The notes: generated by a model not told the origin, from the letters alone. A stretch of 64,000 nucleotides of DNA from Pollutimonas harenae (GCF_004153685.1 NZ_SDQD01000002.1:1054001-1118000); one strand, 5' to 3'. Shown: positions 8,143 to 17,490, numbered from the stretch's first letter. Numbers and translations: made by a program.

Positions 8143-9345
8143 ATGAAATCACTCTTCGAATCGGTCGAGCTTGCACCGCGCGACCCAATCCTTGGTTTAG
8201 TTGAACAATATAACGCCGATACCCGCGCAAACAAGGTCAACCTTGGTGTCGGCGTCTATTACGACAACGAAGGCCGCATTCCGCTGCTCGAGTGCGTCAG
8301 CCAGGCTGAAATCGCCCACATCGAGGCACACGCCGCACGCGGCTACCTGCCGATCGAAGGAATTCCAGGTTACAACAAAGGCGCACAAACCCTGCTGCTG
8401 GGTAAAGACTCGCCTTTGCTGGCCAGCGGCCGCGTCCTGACTGCACAAGCCCTGGGCGGCACTGGCGCACTGAAAATCGGCGCCGATTTCCTCAAGCAGC
8501 TGCTGCCGACCTCCAAGGTCGTGATCAGTGATCCCAGCTGGGAGAACCACCGCGCCCTGTTCGAGCGTGCCGGCTTCACCGTTGAAACCTATTCGTACTA
8601 CGATGCCGCCACACGTGGCCTGAATTTCGACGGCATGCTGGCTGCTCTCGGCAGTCTGCCCGAGCAAACCATCGTCATCTTGCACGCTTGCTGCCACAAC
8701 CCCACTGGTGTCGATCCCACCTTCGAACAATGGGAAAAAATCGCCGAAGTCGTCAAGAACAAAAACCTGGTGCCCTTTCTTGATATTGCCTACCAGGGCT
8801 TTGGCGACGGCATCGAAGAAGACGCCGCCGTGGTCCGTCTGTTCGCGCAGCAAGACATCACCATGCTCATCAGCTCCTCGTTCTCGAAATCGTTCTCGCT
8901 GTACGGCGAACGCGTGGGTGCCCTGACGCTGATCACTTCCAGCAACGAAGAGCGCGGCCGCGTACTCAGCCAGCTCAAGCGTGTGATTCGCACCAACTAT
9001 TCCAACCCGCCCACACACGGCGGCACAGTGGTGTCCACCGTACTCAACACGCCAGAACTCTATACCCTCTGGACCAACGAGTTGGCTGCCATGCGTGAGC
9101 GCATCCGCAACATGCGTGTGCAACTGGTCGAAAAGCTCAAAGCCCATGGCGTCACCCAGAACTTCGACTTCATGCTTGCCCAGCGCGGCATGTTCTCGTA
9201 TTCCGGCCTGACCAAAGACCAGGTCGACCGCCTGCGCGACGAGCATGGCGTCTATGCCGTCAGCAGCGGCCGTATTTGCGTCGCCGCACTGAACGATCGC
9301 AATATCGACTACGTGGCCGAAGCCATCGCCAAAGTCCTGGCCTAA
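8143..9345 (+). CDS. tyrB: Aromatic/aspartate aminotransferase (class I, TyrB/AspC type)
   Basis: PLP enzyme of 400 residues that transfers amino groups between aspartate or aromatic amino acids and 2-oxoglutarate. It matches the E. coli TyrB/AspC family throughout: the N-terminal LAPRDPILGLVEQYN, the glycine-rich NLGVGVYYDNEG, CHNPTGVDPT, and the PLP-binding lysine in SFSKSFSLYGER (about residue 250). The substrate-binding Arg lies in SSGRICVAAL near the C-terminus. Whether aspartate or aromatic substrates dominate cannot be told from motifs alone; the symbol follows common naming in related genera. The gene ends at a stem-loop at 9354-9375 just before lexA. Confidence 0.9.
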   Translation: MKSLFESVELAPRDPILGLVEQYNADTRANKVNLGVGVYYDNEGRIPLLECVSQAEIAHIEAHAARGYLPIEGIPGYNKGAQTLLLGKDSPLLASGRVLTAQALGGTGALKIGADFLKQLLPTSKVVISDPSWENHRALFERAGFTVETYSYYDAATRGLNFDGMLAALGSLPEQTIVILHACCHNPTGVDPTFEQWEKIAEVVKNKNLVPFLDIAYQGFGDGIEEDAAVVRLFAQQDITMLISSSFSKSFSLYGERVGALTLITSSNEERGRVLSQLKRVIRTNYSNPPTHGGTVVSTVLNTPELYTLWTNELAAMRERIRNMRVQLVEKLKAHGVTQNFDFMLAQRGMFSYSGLTKDQVDRLRDEHGVYAVSSGRICVAALNDRNIDYVAEAIAKVLA

Positions 9346-9353
9346 GCGCCAAC

Positions 9354-9380
9354 AAGCACCACTTTCCTGGTGCTTGATCT
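9354..9380 (+). terminator. Stem-loop terminator after the aminotransferase gene
   Basis: AAGCACCA (9354-9361) and TGGTGCTT (9368-9375) pair perfectly around a CTTTCC loop and are followed by a T-rich but interrupted tract. It lies eight bases after the stop codon and separates the aminotransferase transcript from lexA. Confidence 0.6.
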
Positions 9381-9402
9381 TTCTTCTGAAATGCTGCAAA
9401 AT

Positions 9403-9428
9403 CCAGACTGTATATAAACACAGTCTGG
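9403..9428 (+). promoter_or_regulatory. LexA-binding SOS box before lexA
   Basis: CTGTATATAAACACAG (9408-9423) matches the CTG-N10-CAG SOS operator. The palindrome is extended by CCAGA and TCTGG on the two sides, giving 8-bp outer arms. The operator ends 6 bases before the lexA start codon, overlapping the expected promoter and ribosome-binding region, and implies classical LexA autorepression. Confidence 0.93.
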
Positions 9429-9434
9429 AAAGCC

Positions 9435-10100
9435 ATGGCCGTCAAGCTTACTGAGCGTCAGCAGCAAATACTTGAACTCATCCGCAGCGAAATCACCCGC
9501 ACGGGCTTCCCGCCCACCCGGGCCGAAATTGCCCGCGCCCTGGGTTTCAAGTCGGCTAATGCCGCCGAAGACCACCTCAAGGCCCTGGCCCGCAAAGGCG
9601 CCATCGAACTCACTCCCGGCGCATCGCGCGGCATAAGGCTCACCGACGCCAGCCCGGTTGCCACAGCACCAGCCCCCACACTCATCGAGCAGGCCTCGTC
9701 CGCGTTATCGCAACTATTGGTGCCCTTGGTAGGCCGCGTAGCTGCCGGCAACCCCATACTCGCTGCCGAACACGTCGAACGCGAAATCGGCATTGAACCT
9801 TCCCTGTTCAACCAAACCCCCGACTACCTGCTGCGTGTGCGCGGCCTCAGCATGCGCGACGCCGGCATCCTCGACGGCGACCTGTTGGCCGTCAAGAAAT
9901 CACCCGACGCCCGCAACGGCCAAATCATCGTTGCCCGCATCGGCGACGAAGTCACCGTCAAACGCTTCGCACGCGCCGGCAAACACATAGAGCTCCTCCC
10001 CGAAAACCCCGATTTCGAGCCCATCATCGTCACCGCCGCCGACGAATTCTCCATAGAAGGCATCGCAGTCGGGTTAATCCGCAATACGCCGCTGCATTAA
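9435..10100 (+). CDS. lexA: SOS response repressor LexA
   Basis: Repressor and self-cleaving protease of 221 residues. The N-terminal winged helix ([35 protein letters not shown]) binds the SOS box. The linker is followed by the cleavage site A104-G105 in VGRVAAGNP and the S24 peptidase domain with catalytic Ser139 (GLSMRDAG) and Lys176 (VTVKRF). It is about 20 residues longer than the E. coli protein, mostly in an Ala/Pro/Thr-rich linker (residues 72-90), as is common in Burkholderiales. RecA-ssDNA triggers its cleavage and induction of repair genes. Convergent with lon; a large palindrome lies between them. Confidence 0.97.
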   Translation: MAVKLTERQQQILELIRSEITRTGFPPTRAEIARALGFKSANAAEDHLKALARKGAIELTPGASRGIRLTDASPVATAPAPTLIEQASSALSQLLVPLVGRVAAGNPILAAEHVEREIGIEPSLFNQTPDYLLRVRGLSMRDAGILDGDLLAVKKSPDARNGQIIVARIGDEVTVKRFARAGKHIELLPENPDFEPIIVTAADEFSIEGIAVGLIRNTPLH

Positions 10101-10110
10101 GGGTCGGCCC

Positions 10111-10192
10111 AAGGGCGCAAGTCTCCAGCGCACCAAGCGATCTCTGGCGATGTCTCAGCCTCCGGCGGGCCGGAGGCTGAGACACCGCCCTT
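10111..10192. repeat. Large perfect palindrome between lexA and lon
   Basis: TGTCTCAGCCTCCGGC (10151-10166) is followed after GG by its exact reverse complement (10169-10184), a 2 x 16 bp hairpin with almost no loop. AAGGGCG (10111-10117) and CGCCCTT (10186-10192) can pair as an outer stem around it. No T-run follows on either strand, so it is not a standard intrinsic terminator. It could be a dispersed palindromic (REP-like) element, a cruciform, or a convergent transcription block. Confidence 0.8.
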
Positions 10193-10237
10193 AAGAAAAG
10201 GTGCACAGGCAGAAACAAAGAATATGCTCGCGCAGAT

Positions 10238-10272
10238 AAAAAAGCCGGATTCCATAAACACGGAACCCGGCC
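10238..10272 (-). terminator. Terminator of lon
   Basis: GCCGGATTCC (10244-10253) and GGAACCCGGC (10262-10271) form a 10-bp stem with one mismatch. On the minus strand the stem is followed by TTTTTTATC. It lies about 40 bases after the lon stop codon. Confidence 0.85.
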
Positions 10273-10312
10273 CTTGATTGGCTAATTACCCAGCCAACGC
10301 GTTACAGCATCA

Positions 10313-12787
10313 TCAATGCTTCATCACCCCGCCCGAAGACTCCGCAGGCTTGGCATTAGCCACCGCCTCGGCTGCCAACTTCGCAACCTCTTCATCAGAC
10401 AACGGTGTAGGCATATTCTGCAATGCAACCTCAAGAACCCGGTCAATCCAGCGCACCGGAACAATCTCAAGGTGATTCTTCACATTGTCAGGAATATCGG
10501 CCAAATCCTTCACGTTCTCTTCGGGAATCATCACAACCTTGATCCCGCCGCGATGCGCCGCCAGCAGCTTCTCTTTGAGCCCACCTATACCCAGCACCTC
10601 GCCCCGCAAAGTGATCTCGCCCGTCATTGCCACATCGGAGCGCACCGGAATGCCTGTAAGCGCCGACACCATGGCCGTAGTAATGGCAATACCCGCAGAA
10701 GGACCATCTTTGGGTGTTGCGCCTTCAGGGAAGTGCACATGCAGATCGCGCTTCTCGAAAGCCGTATTCGCAATACCCCATTTCTGGGCCCGGGCACGCA
10801 CCACGGTACGCGCCGCTTCGACGGATTCCTTCATGACATCGCCCAGGGAGCCCGTGCGTAGCACAACGCCCTTGCCCGGCATATCGGCCACTTCGATGGT
10901 CAGCAAATCGCCGCCCACTTCCGTCCAGGCCAGACCGGTGACTTGCCCAACTTTGTTTTCCTTTTCGGCCATGCCGAAACTGAAACGACGCACGCCGAGG
11001 AAATCACTGAGGTTTTCGGCCGTGACCGTGACCCGCTCGATGGCCTGCGGTGCGCCAGACGCCTTACCGCGACCCCGCTTGCTTGCGGCAGGATTGACGG
11101 CCAGCAGTTTCTTGACCACCTTGCGGCAGATCTTGCTGATTTCACGTTCCAGCGCACGCACACCCGCTTCTCGTGTGTAGTAACGGACGATATCGCGTAT
11201 GGCCGGCTCTTCGATGGTGATTTCGTCTTCTTGCACGCCGTTGTTCTTCATGAGCTTCGGCAGCAGGTGATCGAAGGCAATATGCACTTTTTCGTCTTCG
11301 GTATAACCCGACAGGCGAATGACTTCCATGCGATCGAGCAGCGCAGGCGGAATATTCAGCGTGTTGCTGGTTGCCACGAACATGACATCGGACAAGTCGA
11401 AATCGACTTCGATGTAGTGATCCTGGAAGGTGTGGTTTTGTTCCGGATCAAGTACCTCGAGCAAGGCCGACGACGGGTCGCCACGGAAGTCGGCGCCCAT
11501 TTTGTCGATTTCGTCGAGCAGGAACAAGGGATTGCGTACCGCAACCTTGCTCATGTTCTGCAGAATCTTGCCCGGCATGGAACCAATATACGTACGACGA
11601 TGGCCACGTATTTCGGCTTCATCGCGTACACCGCCCAGCGCCATACGCACAAACTTGCGGTTGGTGGCACGAGCGATGGACTGCCCCAGCGAAGTCTTAC
11701 CGACCCCGGGAGGACCCACCAGACATAGTATGGGTGCCTTGAGCTTATCGACCCTTTGCTGCACAGCCAGGTACTCGATAATGCGTTCCTTGACCTTTTC
11801 AAGACCGTAATGGTCGGCATCAAGCACGCCTTCGGCGTTTGCAATCGAATTGTTGATGCGGCTTTTCTTGCGCCACGGCAAGCCAATGAGCGTATCGATA
11901 TAGTTGCGCACCACTGTGGCTTCAGCCGACATGGGCGACATCAGCTTGAGCTTTTTAAGCTCTGCATCGGCTTTCTTCTGGGCTTCTTTGGGTAACTGGG
12001 CCGCAGTGATTTTCTTTTCGAGCTCTTCGATATCGGCGCCCTCTTCGCCCTCGCCCAGCTCTTTCTGGATGGCCTTGACCTGCTCATTCAGATAGTAGTC
12101 GCGCTGGCTTTTCTCCATTTGCTTCTTTACGCGGCCACGAATGCGCTTCTCGACCTGAAGAATATCGATTTCGGATTCGAGCTGCGAAAGCAGATTTTCG
12201 AGACGCTGGGAGGTACCGGTGACTTCGAGCATTTGCTGCTTTTGCTCGAGCTTGAGGGGCAAATGCGCCGAAATGGTGTCGGCCAGGCGGCCGGCATCAT
12301 CGATTCCGGTAAGAGAGGTGAGAATCTCTTGGGGAATTTTTTTGTTCAGCTTGACGTATTGCTCGAACTGGGCAACCACCGCACGGCGCAGGGCTTCGGA
12401 CTCGGCGGTTTCGTCGACCGAGGCCTCGACCGGTACCACCACCGCCATGAAATGGGTTTCGGCTTCGGTGACCGATTGTATGCTTGCGCGCTGTATGCCT
12501 TCGACCAACACCTTGACGGTGCCGTCGGGCAGCTTGAGCATTTGCAAAATGCTGGCCACACAACCAATAGGATACAAGTCTTCGGGTGTGGGATCGTCTT
12601 TGCTGGCTGACTTTTGTGCCACCAGCATGATGTTGTTGCCGGATTCCATGGCCAGTTCCAGCGCCTTGATGGAGCGCGGACGGCCTACAAACAGGGGAAT
12701 CACCATGTGCGGAAACACCACTACGTCGCGTAAAGGCAACAGCGGCAAGTCCGTCGGTTCCGGAGTAAGAATCTGGCTTGCAGACAT
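10313..12787 (-). CDS. lon: ATP-dependent protease Lon (LonA type)
   Basis: Cytoplasmic AAA+ protease that degrades misfolded and regulatory proteins. Domains in order are the N-terminal LON substrate-binding domain (LPLLPLRDVVVFPHMVIPL), a coiled helical region (about residues 120-310), an AAA+ module with Walker A GPPGVGKTS (about 360) and Walker B LFLLDEIDK, and the C-terminal protease with catalytic Ser in KDGPSAGIA and Lys in GGLKEKLLAA. I chose the ATG at 12787 because AAGGA lies seven bases upstream; an ATG six bases further up (12793) is too close to that site. It follows clpX on the same strand, with a stem-loop and a possible heat-shock promoter between them, so lon is probably transcribed both alone and by read-through. 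Confidence 0.97.
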   Translation of the reverse strand: MSASQILTPEPTDLPLLPLRDVVVFPHMVIPLFVGRPRSIKALELAMESGNNIMLVAQKSASKDDPTPEDLYPIGCVASILQMLKLPDGTVKVLVEGIQRASIQSVTEAETHFMAVVVPVEASVDETAESEALRRAVVAQFEQYVKLNKKIPQEILTSLTGIDDAGRLADTISAHLPLKLEQKQQMLEVTGTSQRLENLLSQLESEIDILQVEKRIRGRVKKQMEKSQRDYYLNEQVKAIQKELGEGEEGADIEELEKKITAAQLPKEAQKKADAELKKLKLMSPMSAEATVVRNYIDTLIGLPWRKKSRINNSIANAEGVLDADHYGLEKVKERIIEYLAVQQRVDKLKAPILCLVGPPGVGKTSLGQSIARATNRKFVRMALGGVRDEAEIRGHRRTYIGSMPGKILQNMSKVAVRNPLFLLDEIDKMGADFRGDPSSALLEVLDPEQNHTFQDHYIEVDFDLSDVMFVATSNTLNIPPALLDRMEVIRLSGYTEDEKVHIAFDHLLPKLMKNNGVQEDEITIEEPAIRDIVRYYTREAGVRALEREISKICRKVVKKLLAVNPAASKRGRGKASGAPQAIERVTVTAENLSDFLGVRRFSFGMAEKENKVGQVTGLAWTEVGGDLLTIEVADMPGKGVVLRTGSLGDVMKESVEAARTVVRARAQKWGIANTAFEKRDLHVHFPEGATPKDGPSAGIAITTAMVSALTGIPVRSDVAMTGEITLRGEVLGIGGLKEKLLAAHRGGIKVVMIPEENVKDLADIPDNVKNHLEIVPVRWIDRVLEVALQNMPTPLSDEEVAKLAAEAVANAKPAESSGGVMKH

Positions 12788-12819
12788 AGTCATTTCCTTA
12801 AAGTTGACCTTTAATTACA

Positions 12820-12843
12820 AAAGGGAAGCCTAGGCCTCCCTTT
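12820..12843 (-). terminator. Stem-loop between clpX and lon
   Basis: AAAGGGA-A-GCC and GGC-C-TCCCTTT pair around a TA centre with one A-C mismatch. On the minus strand it is followed by TTTTGTAATT. It lies after clpX and just before lon, so it may attenuate read-through from clpX, or form structure in the lon leader if the promoter is upstream of it. Confidence 0.55.
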
Positions 12844-12859
12844 AGTACTACCTATAGTG

Positions 12860-12888
12860 TATGTAGTGACGATAGCCAGTATTTCAAG
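12860..12888 (-). promoter_or_regulatory. Possible sigma-32 type promoter for lon
   Basis: On the minus strand CTTGAAA (plus-strand 12882-12888) matches the sigma-32 -35 element. A weak CACTACAT sits about 13 bases downstream where CCCCAT would be expected. Lon is a classic heat-shock gene, which supports the idea, but the -10 match is poor. Confidence 0.3.
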
Positions 12889-12937
12889 TCTACAAAGCGT
12901 CGGAGTTACTTTCTATAGGGGTATTCGACAAGCATCT

Positions 12938-14245
12938 TTATGCTGCGGCATTTTTCAGTTTTTTGGCAGTATCCCGCCCCGAATCGGTTCCGGCTTCTTC
13001 TTCGTCCTGGTATATCAGCTTGGGAGTACCTTGCCCGGTGATGGAGCTTTCATCGAGCACTACACGTTTGACGTTCTTCTTGGAAGGAAGTTCATACATG
13101 GTGCCCAGCAAGGACTGTTCGACGATGGAACGCAAACCGCGTGCACCAGTACGACGCTTGATGGCACGCTGCGCTATAGCTGTAAGGGCGCCCGGGCGAA
13201 CATCAAGCTCGACCTCTTCCATTTCAAACAGTTTCTGGAATTGCTTGATGAGCGAATTGCGGGGTTCGGTCAGGATGCGTACCAGGGTATCTTCCTGCAG
13301 CTCTTCCAGCGTGGCCACCACGGGCAAACGACCAACCAGCTCGGGAATCAGGCCGAACTTGATCAGATCTTCGGGTTCGGCCTCGGCAAACAACTCGCCT
13401 ACGCCACGCTCGGTCTTGGCCCGCACGGACGCCGAAAAGCCGATGCCAGAACGCTCGGTGCGGTCGCGGATGACCTTGTCGAGCCCGTCGAAGGCGCCAC
13501 CAACAATAAACAGGATGTTGGTGGTGTCGACCTGGACGAAATCCTGATTGGGGTGCTTGCGCCCGCCCTGTGGCGGTACCGATGCCACTGTGCCCTCGAT
13601 GAGCTTGAGCAACGCTTGCTGCACGCCCTCGCCCGATACATCGCGGGTGATGGACGGGTTATCGGCTTTGCGCGAGATCTTGTCGATTTCGTCGATATAG
13701 ATAATGGCGCGCTGGGCCTTGTCTACATCGTAATTGCAGTTTTGCAGCAGTTTCTGGACGATGTTTTCAACGTCTTCGCCCACGTAACCGGCTTCGGTCA
13801 GTGTGGTGGCGTCAGCCATGACGAAGGGCACATCGAGCATACGGGCCAGTGTCTGGGCCAACAGCGTCTTGCCTGAGCCGGTAGGCCCGATCAGCAGGAT
13901 ATTGCTCTTGGACAGCTCGACATCGTCGCCCTTGACTTCACCATAGCGTATACGCTTGTAGTGGTTGTATACCGCCACTGCCAGCGTACGCTTGGGGGTA
14001 TCTTGCCCAATGACGTATCCGTCCAGAAAGCTTTTGATTTCGGCCGGTGTGGGCAGCTCGTTGCGGATGGCATCGCGCGCTGCTTCCTGGCTTTCTTCGA
14101 TGATGATGTCGTTGCACAGGTCAATACATTCATCACAAATGAATACCGACGGCCCTGCGATAAGCTTGCGTACCTCGTGCTGGCTTTTGTTGCAGAACGA
14201 GCAATGCAATGCTTTATCGTCCGTCGATCCTTTTTTATCGGGCAT
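12938..14245 (-). CDS. clpX: ATP-dependent Clp protease ATP-binding subunit ClpX
   Basis: AAA+ unfoldase of 435 residues that feeds tagged proteins to ClpP. An N-terminal zinc finger is visible (CSFCNKSQ and FICDEC, a four-Cys C4 type) that binds adaptors and substrates. The AAA+ core has Walker A GPTGSGKT, Walker [10 protein letters not shown], and the pore loop GYVGEDVE. The ClpP-docking loop carries the IGF tripeptide in ERSGIGFSA. The ATG at 14245 (MPDKKGST) has GAAGAG upstream; a longer frame would need a TTG. It lies 90 bases after clpP in the tig-clpP-clpX-lon cluster conserved across proteobacteria. Confidence 0.97.
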   Translation of the reverse strand: MPDKKGSTDDKALHCSFCNKSQHEVRKLIAGPSVFICDECIDLCNDIIIEESQEAARDAIRNELPTPAEIKSFLDGYVIGQDTPKRTLAVAVYNHYKRIRYGEVKGDDVELSKSNILLIGPTGSGKTLLAQTLARMLDVPFVMADATTLTEAGYVGEDVENIVQKLLQNCNYDVDKAQRAIIYIDEIDKISRKADNPSITRDVSGEGVQQALLKLIEGTVASVPPQGGRKHPNQDFVQVDTTNILFIVGGAFDGLDKVIRDRTERSGIGFSASVRAKTERGVGELFAEAEPEDLIKFGLIPELVGRLPVVATLEELQEDTLVRILTEPRNSLIKQFQKLFEMEEVELDVRPGALTAIAQRAIKRRTGARGLRSIVEQSLLGTMYELPSKKNVKRVVLDESSITGQGTPKLIYQDEEEAGTDSGRDTAKKLKNAAA

Positions 14246-14300
14246 AAAACTCTTCAAAGTTCAGTAGACAGGACAATGCATCGCCTGCCGGGTAATCACC

Positions 14301-14325
14301 GGTGTACGCCCATAGGGCATACACC
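14301..14325 (-). repeat. Stem-loop in the clpP-clpX intergenic space
   Basis: GGTGTACGCCC and GGGCATACACC pair around ATA with one C-A mismatch. No T-run follows, so it is more likely an mRNA-stabilising or processing structure between clpP and clpX than a terminator. Confidence 0.4.
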
Positions 14326-14336
14326 GACCATCTGGC

Positions 14337-14993
14337 TTACGCCTCGTCGGAGCGAGACACCAGGACTTTATCTACCAAACCATACGATACCGCATCTTCG
14401 GCCGACATGAAATTATCGCGCTCGGTATCTTCGGCAATGCGCTCGACGGGCTGGCCCGTGCTGTTCGCAAGAATGGTGTTCAAGCGTTCACGCAGGCTGA
14501 GGATTTCGCGTGCCTGGATCTGGATGTCGGAGGCTTGGCCTTGCGCACCGCCGGATGGCTGGTGAATCATGATGCGCGAGTTGGGCAAGGTATAACGCTT
14601 GCCCTTGGTGCCTGCCGCCAGCAGGAAAGCGCCCATACTCGCCGCAATGCCGGTACACAAGGTGGAGACATCAGGCTTGATGAACTGCATGGTGTCGTAG
14701 ATGGCCATGCCTGCATACACCGAACCGCCAGGCGAGTTGATGTAGAGCGAAATATCTTTGTCGGGATTCTCGGACTCGAGGAACAGCAACTGCGCCACCA
14801 CCAGGTTGGCAGTGTGATCGTTGACGGGCCCGACAAAGAAGATAACGCGCTCACGCAGCAAGCGTGAGTAGATATCGTAGGACCGTTCGCCACGGCCCGA
14901 CTGTTCAATCACGATGGGCACATAGCCCAACCCCGTTGGGGTCACCGAGTCACCACCGTACATTGAGGCGTAAAAATCGGTAAATCGTGACAT
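14337..14993 (-). CDS. clpP: ATP-dependent Clp protease proteolytic subunit ClpP
   Basis: Serine protease of 218 residues that assembles into a tetradecameric barrel with ClpX or ClpA. The catalytic triad is visible: Ser in [12 protein letters not shown] (about 122), His in [14 protein letters not shown] (about 147) and Asp in [11 protein letters not shown] (about 196). The N-terminus ([14 protein letters not shown]) includes a short propeptide-like extension before [18 protein letters not shown]. The start codon directly abuts the tig stop codon, so the two genes are translationally coupled. Confidence 0.97.
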   Translation of the reverse strand: MSRFTDFYASMYGGDSVTPTGLGYVPIVIEQSGRGERSYDIYSRLLRERVIFFVGPVNDHTANLVVAQLLFLESENPDKDISLYINSPGGSVYAGMAIYDTMQFIKPDVSTLCTGIAASMGAFLLAAGTKGKRYTLPNSRIMIHQPSGGAQGQASDIQIQAREILSLRERLNTILANSTGQPVERIAEDTERDNFMSAEDAVSYGLVDKVLVSRSDEA

Positions 14994-16304
14994 TTAGTTT
15001 GTCCCCATGAGTTCTTCGAAAGCAACGTCTTCGTCGGTAACCTGAGCCTTGGACAATACGTGTTCAACCACGTTGTCTTCGAGCACGATGGCTTCGATTT
15101 CAGCACGACGCTGGCGGTCGGACAGGTAGTAGGCAACTACCTGTGCCGGCTGCTCGTAGTTTTGCGCAAATTCTTCGATGCGGGCACGCACTTGCTCGGG
15201 CTTGGCCTGCAGATCGGCTGCTTGCACCAGTTCGGATACGAGCAGACCCAGACGCACGCGGCGCTCGGACTCGGCCGTGAAGGCTTCGACGGGAATAGGC
15301 ACCGAGTCGGCATTGGGCACGCCGCGCTGCTTGAGTTCTTCGCGGGCAGCGGTGACACGGCCTTGCGCATCGTTCTGGACCAATGCCTTAGGCACGTCGA
15401 ACGAGCATGACTCAACCAGGGCGTCCATGACGCTGGCCTTGCTGCGGGCCTGGGCACGCACCTTGACTTCACGCTCGATGTTGCTGCGCACGTCGGCCAG
15501 CAGTTTTTCAACGTCGCCCTCGGGTTGGCCCAGCGCTTTTGCGAACTCGGTATCAACTTCGGGCAGGATGGCTTCGGCCACTTCGGTAACGGTAATAGCG
15601 AATTCGGCGGTTTTACCAGCGACTTCCTTGCTGCCGTAGTCTTCGGGGAAATTTAGCGGAAAAGTCTTGGACTCGCCGGCCTTCATGCCGCGCACAGCAG
15701 TTTCGAACTCGGGCAGCATGCGGCCCTGGCCCAGCACAAAGGGGAATTTCTCGGCGGAACCGCCTTCGAAAGCTACGCCATCGATGGTACCGGTAAAGTC
15801 GAGCGTGACGCGGTCGTCGTCTTGTGCTTCACGGCCGTCGCGGGCTTCGTAGTTGGCACGCTGCTTGCGCAGGATATCGATAGTACGCTGCACTTCGGCA
15901 TCGCCCACTTCTACATTGCTACGCTTGACTTGCAAGGTCGCCAGATCGGGGACTTGCACTTCGGGATAGACCTCGAAGGTGGCCGAAAAAGCCATAGTGC
16001 CCTCTTCGACGCCTTCGGTCTTGGGTTCAAGATTGGGCGTACCGGCCACACGCAGCTTGGACTCGCCGATGACCTGGTCGAGCGAACGACCGACTTCAGA
16101 ATTGATGACGTCGTAGCGGATGCCGGGCCCATGGCTACGCTCGATCAGGGAAAGCGGTGCTTTGCCTGGGCGAAAACCCTGAACTTTGGCAGTACGAGCG
16201 ACGCGTTTGAGTTGCGTCTGGACTTCTTTTTCTACGTCGGCGATCGAGACGACCAGATCTACACGGCGCTCCAGACCTGACAAAATTTCAACCTCGGGCT
16301 GCAT
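14994..16304 (-). CDS. tig: Trigger factor, ribosome-associated chaperone and prolyl isomerase
   Basis: Protein of 436 residues that binds the ribosome exit tunnel and shields nascent chains. Three parts are visible: the N-terminal ribosome-binding domain with the signature GFRPGKAP (residues 43-50), the FKBP-type prolyl isomerase domain (about 155-240, DDRVTLDFTGTIDGVAFEGG), and the long helical C-terminal chaperone domain. First gene of the tig-clpP-clpX-lon cluster, linking folding and proteolysis. Its promoter should lie in 16305-16430, where the sequence is AT-richer, but I cannot assign hexamers with confidence. Confidence 0.96.
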   Translation of the reverse strand: MQPEVEILSGLERRVDLVVSIADVEKEVQTQLKRVARTAKVQGFRPGKAPLSLIERSHGPGIRYDVINSEVGRSLDQVIGESKLRVAGTPNLEPKTEGVEEGTMAFSATFEVYPEVQVPDLATLQVKRSNVEVGDAEVQRTIDILRKQRANYEARDGREAQDDDRVTLDFTGTIDGVAFEGGSAEKFPFVLGQGRMLPEFETAVRGMKAGESKTFPLNFPEDYGSKEVAGKTAEFAITVTEVAEAILPEVDTEFAKALGQPEGDVEKLLADVRSNIEREVKVRAQARSKASVMDALVESCSFDVPKALVQNDAQGRVTAAREELKQRGVPNADSVPIPVEAFTAESERRVRLGLLVSELVQAADLQAKPEQVRARIEEFAQNYEQPAQVVAYYLSDRQRRAEIEAIVLEDNVVEHVLSKAQVTDEDVAFEELMGTN

Positions 16305-16536
16305 TAGGGACCTATATAAATGAATAATTGAAGAAATGAACAGGACATTTTACCGGAAACTCGTCCGAACCACGAAAAGCAACCACTTTTCCCTATATTA
16401 AGGGGCAAATTCGAAGGGTAATTCGCCGGGTGCACATAAGGTGGTTTCCAAAAAAAACATTACTTGTAACGAGCACGTGCTAGCATGGTTGATTAACCTG
16501 CCCCCAAGAGGGCGATTGGCTCCCTGCCTTCTGTCC

Positions 16537-17415
16537 ATGAAAAAAAAGATACAAAGCACGTTGACGGCGGGCTTGCTCCGTACGCTTGCGTTGCTGCCCT
16601 ATGGCTTGGTGGCACGCCTGGGCGAAACACTTGGCAGCCTGTTATACAGCCTGCCAAGCAAGCGTAAACGCATATTGCATACCAATCTTCGCCTGTGCTT
16701 TCCGGAAAAACAACCGGAAGAACGGGAAGCCCTGGCACGCTCAACCTTTCGGCACGTCATACGCAGCTACTTTGAACGTGGCATTCAATGGTACGGCAGC
16801 GCCTCGCAAATCAGACGCCTGGTGCAGCTCGAAAGCGCCATTGAACTTCAAGACAGCTACGAACAACCCACCATATTTATGGGCTTTCATTTTGCCGCCA
16901 TTGAAGCCACCTGCATGTATTACTCTATCATGCATCCGGTGGCCTCTATCTATACACCCATGTCGGACACCGTTACCGAGACCATTTCGCGCACACAAAG
17001 ATCGCGCTTTGGAACCGAAATGATTTCCCGCCATGGAAGTGCGCGTGAAATCCTGAGAGTGTTGAAATCAGGCAAGCCTATCATGCTGGCGGCTGACATG
17101 GATTTCGGCCTGCGCGACTCTGTATTTGTGCCGTTTTTTGGCATCCAGGCCTGCACTTTGACCGCCGTATCGCGCCTGGCCCAACTCAGCGGCGCACGGG
17201 TCGTGCCCTTTGTGGCCGAAGTAGTGCCCGGCTACAAAGGCTACAAGCTGCACATATTCGAGGCGCTCGATAATTTTCCCAGCGGTGATGTCCATGCCGA
17301 CGCCCTGTGCATGAACCAGTTTCTGGAAGCGCGCATACGTCTGACGCCCGATCAGTACTATTGGGTACATCGACGCTTCAAGCGGCGTCCGGAAGGCGAG
17401 CCGTCGGTATATTGA
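16537..17415 (+). CDS. lpxL: Lipid A lauroyl (acyl) acyltransferase, LpxL/HtrB family
   Basis: Inner-membrane acyltransferase that adds a secondary acyl chain to Kdo-lipid A. About 292 residues from the ATG at 16537 (MKKKIQSTLTAGLLRTLALLP), with an N-terminal hydrophobic anchor. The catalytic HX4E/D motif is seen as GFHFAAIEA (about residue 120), followed by family motifs such as ILRVLKSGKPIMLAADMDFG and VPFFGIQACT. The open frame extends upstream to a GTG at 16441, but those residues (MVSKKNITCNEH...) look non-homologous. No clear ribosome site supports either start. Which acyl position is modified (LpxL versus LpxM type) cannot be told from the sequence. Confidence 0.85.
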   Translation: MKKKIQSTLTAGLLRTLALLPYGLVARLGETLGSLLYSLPSKRKRILHTNLRLCFPEKQPEEREALARSTFRHVIRSYFERGIQWYGSASQIRRLVQLESAIELQDSYEQPTIFMGFHFAAIEATCMYYSIMHPVASIYTPMSDTVTETISRTQRSRFGTEMISRHGSAREILRVLKSGKPIMLAADMDFGLRDSVFVPFFGIQACTLTAVSRLAQLSGARVVPFVAEVVPGYKGYKLHIFEALDNFPSGDVHADALCMNQFLEARIRLTPDQYYWVHRRFKRRPEGEPSVY

Positions 17416-17490
17416 AACTGCCAGCACCGCAAGCAAGCGCTTGATTTAACTGCCCCTTCATTACCCAAGTGTTTATTCAGTACTGCGCCA

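Noticed and set aside
8197-9399. 400-codon minus-strand frame opposite the aminotransferase gene
   Set aside because: It is the exact antisense shadow of a well-conserved aminotransferase; the translated sequence shows no family motif.
12857-13876. 339-codon plus-strand frame opposite clpX
   Set aside because: Antisense to a highly conserved gene; nothing recognisable in the translation.
16441-16536. Extended GTG start for the lipid A acyltransferase
   Set aside because: The extra residues look unlike the family N-terminus and no ribosome site supports it, though the true start remains uncertain.
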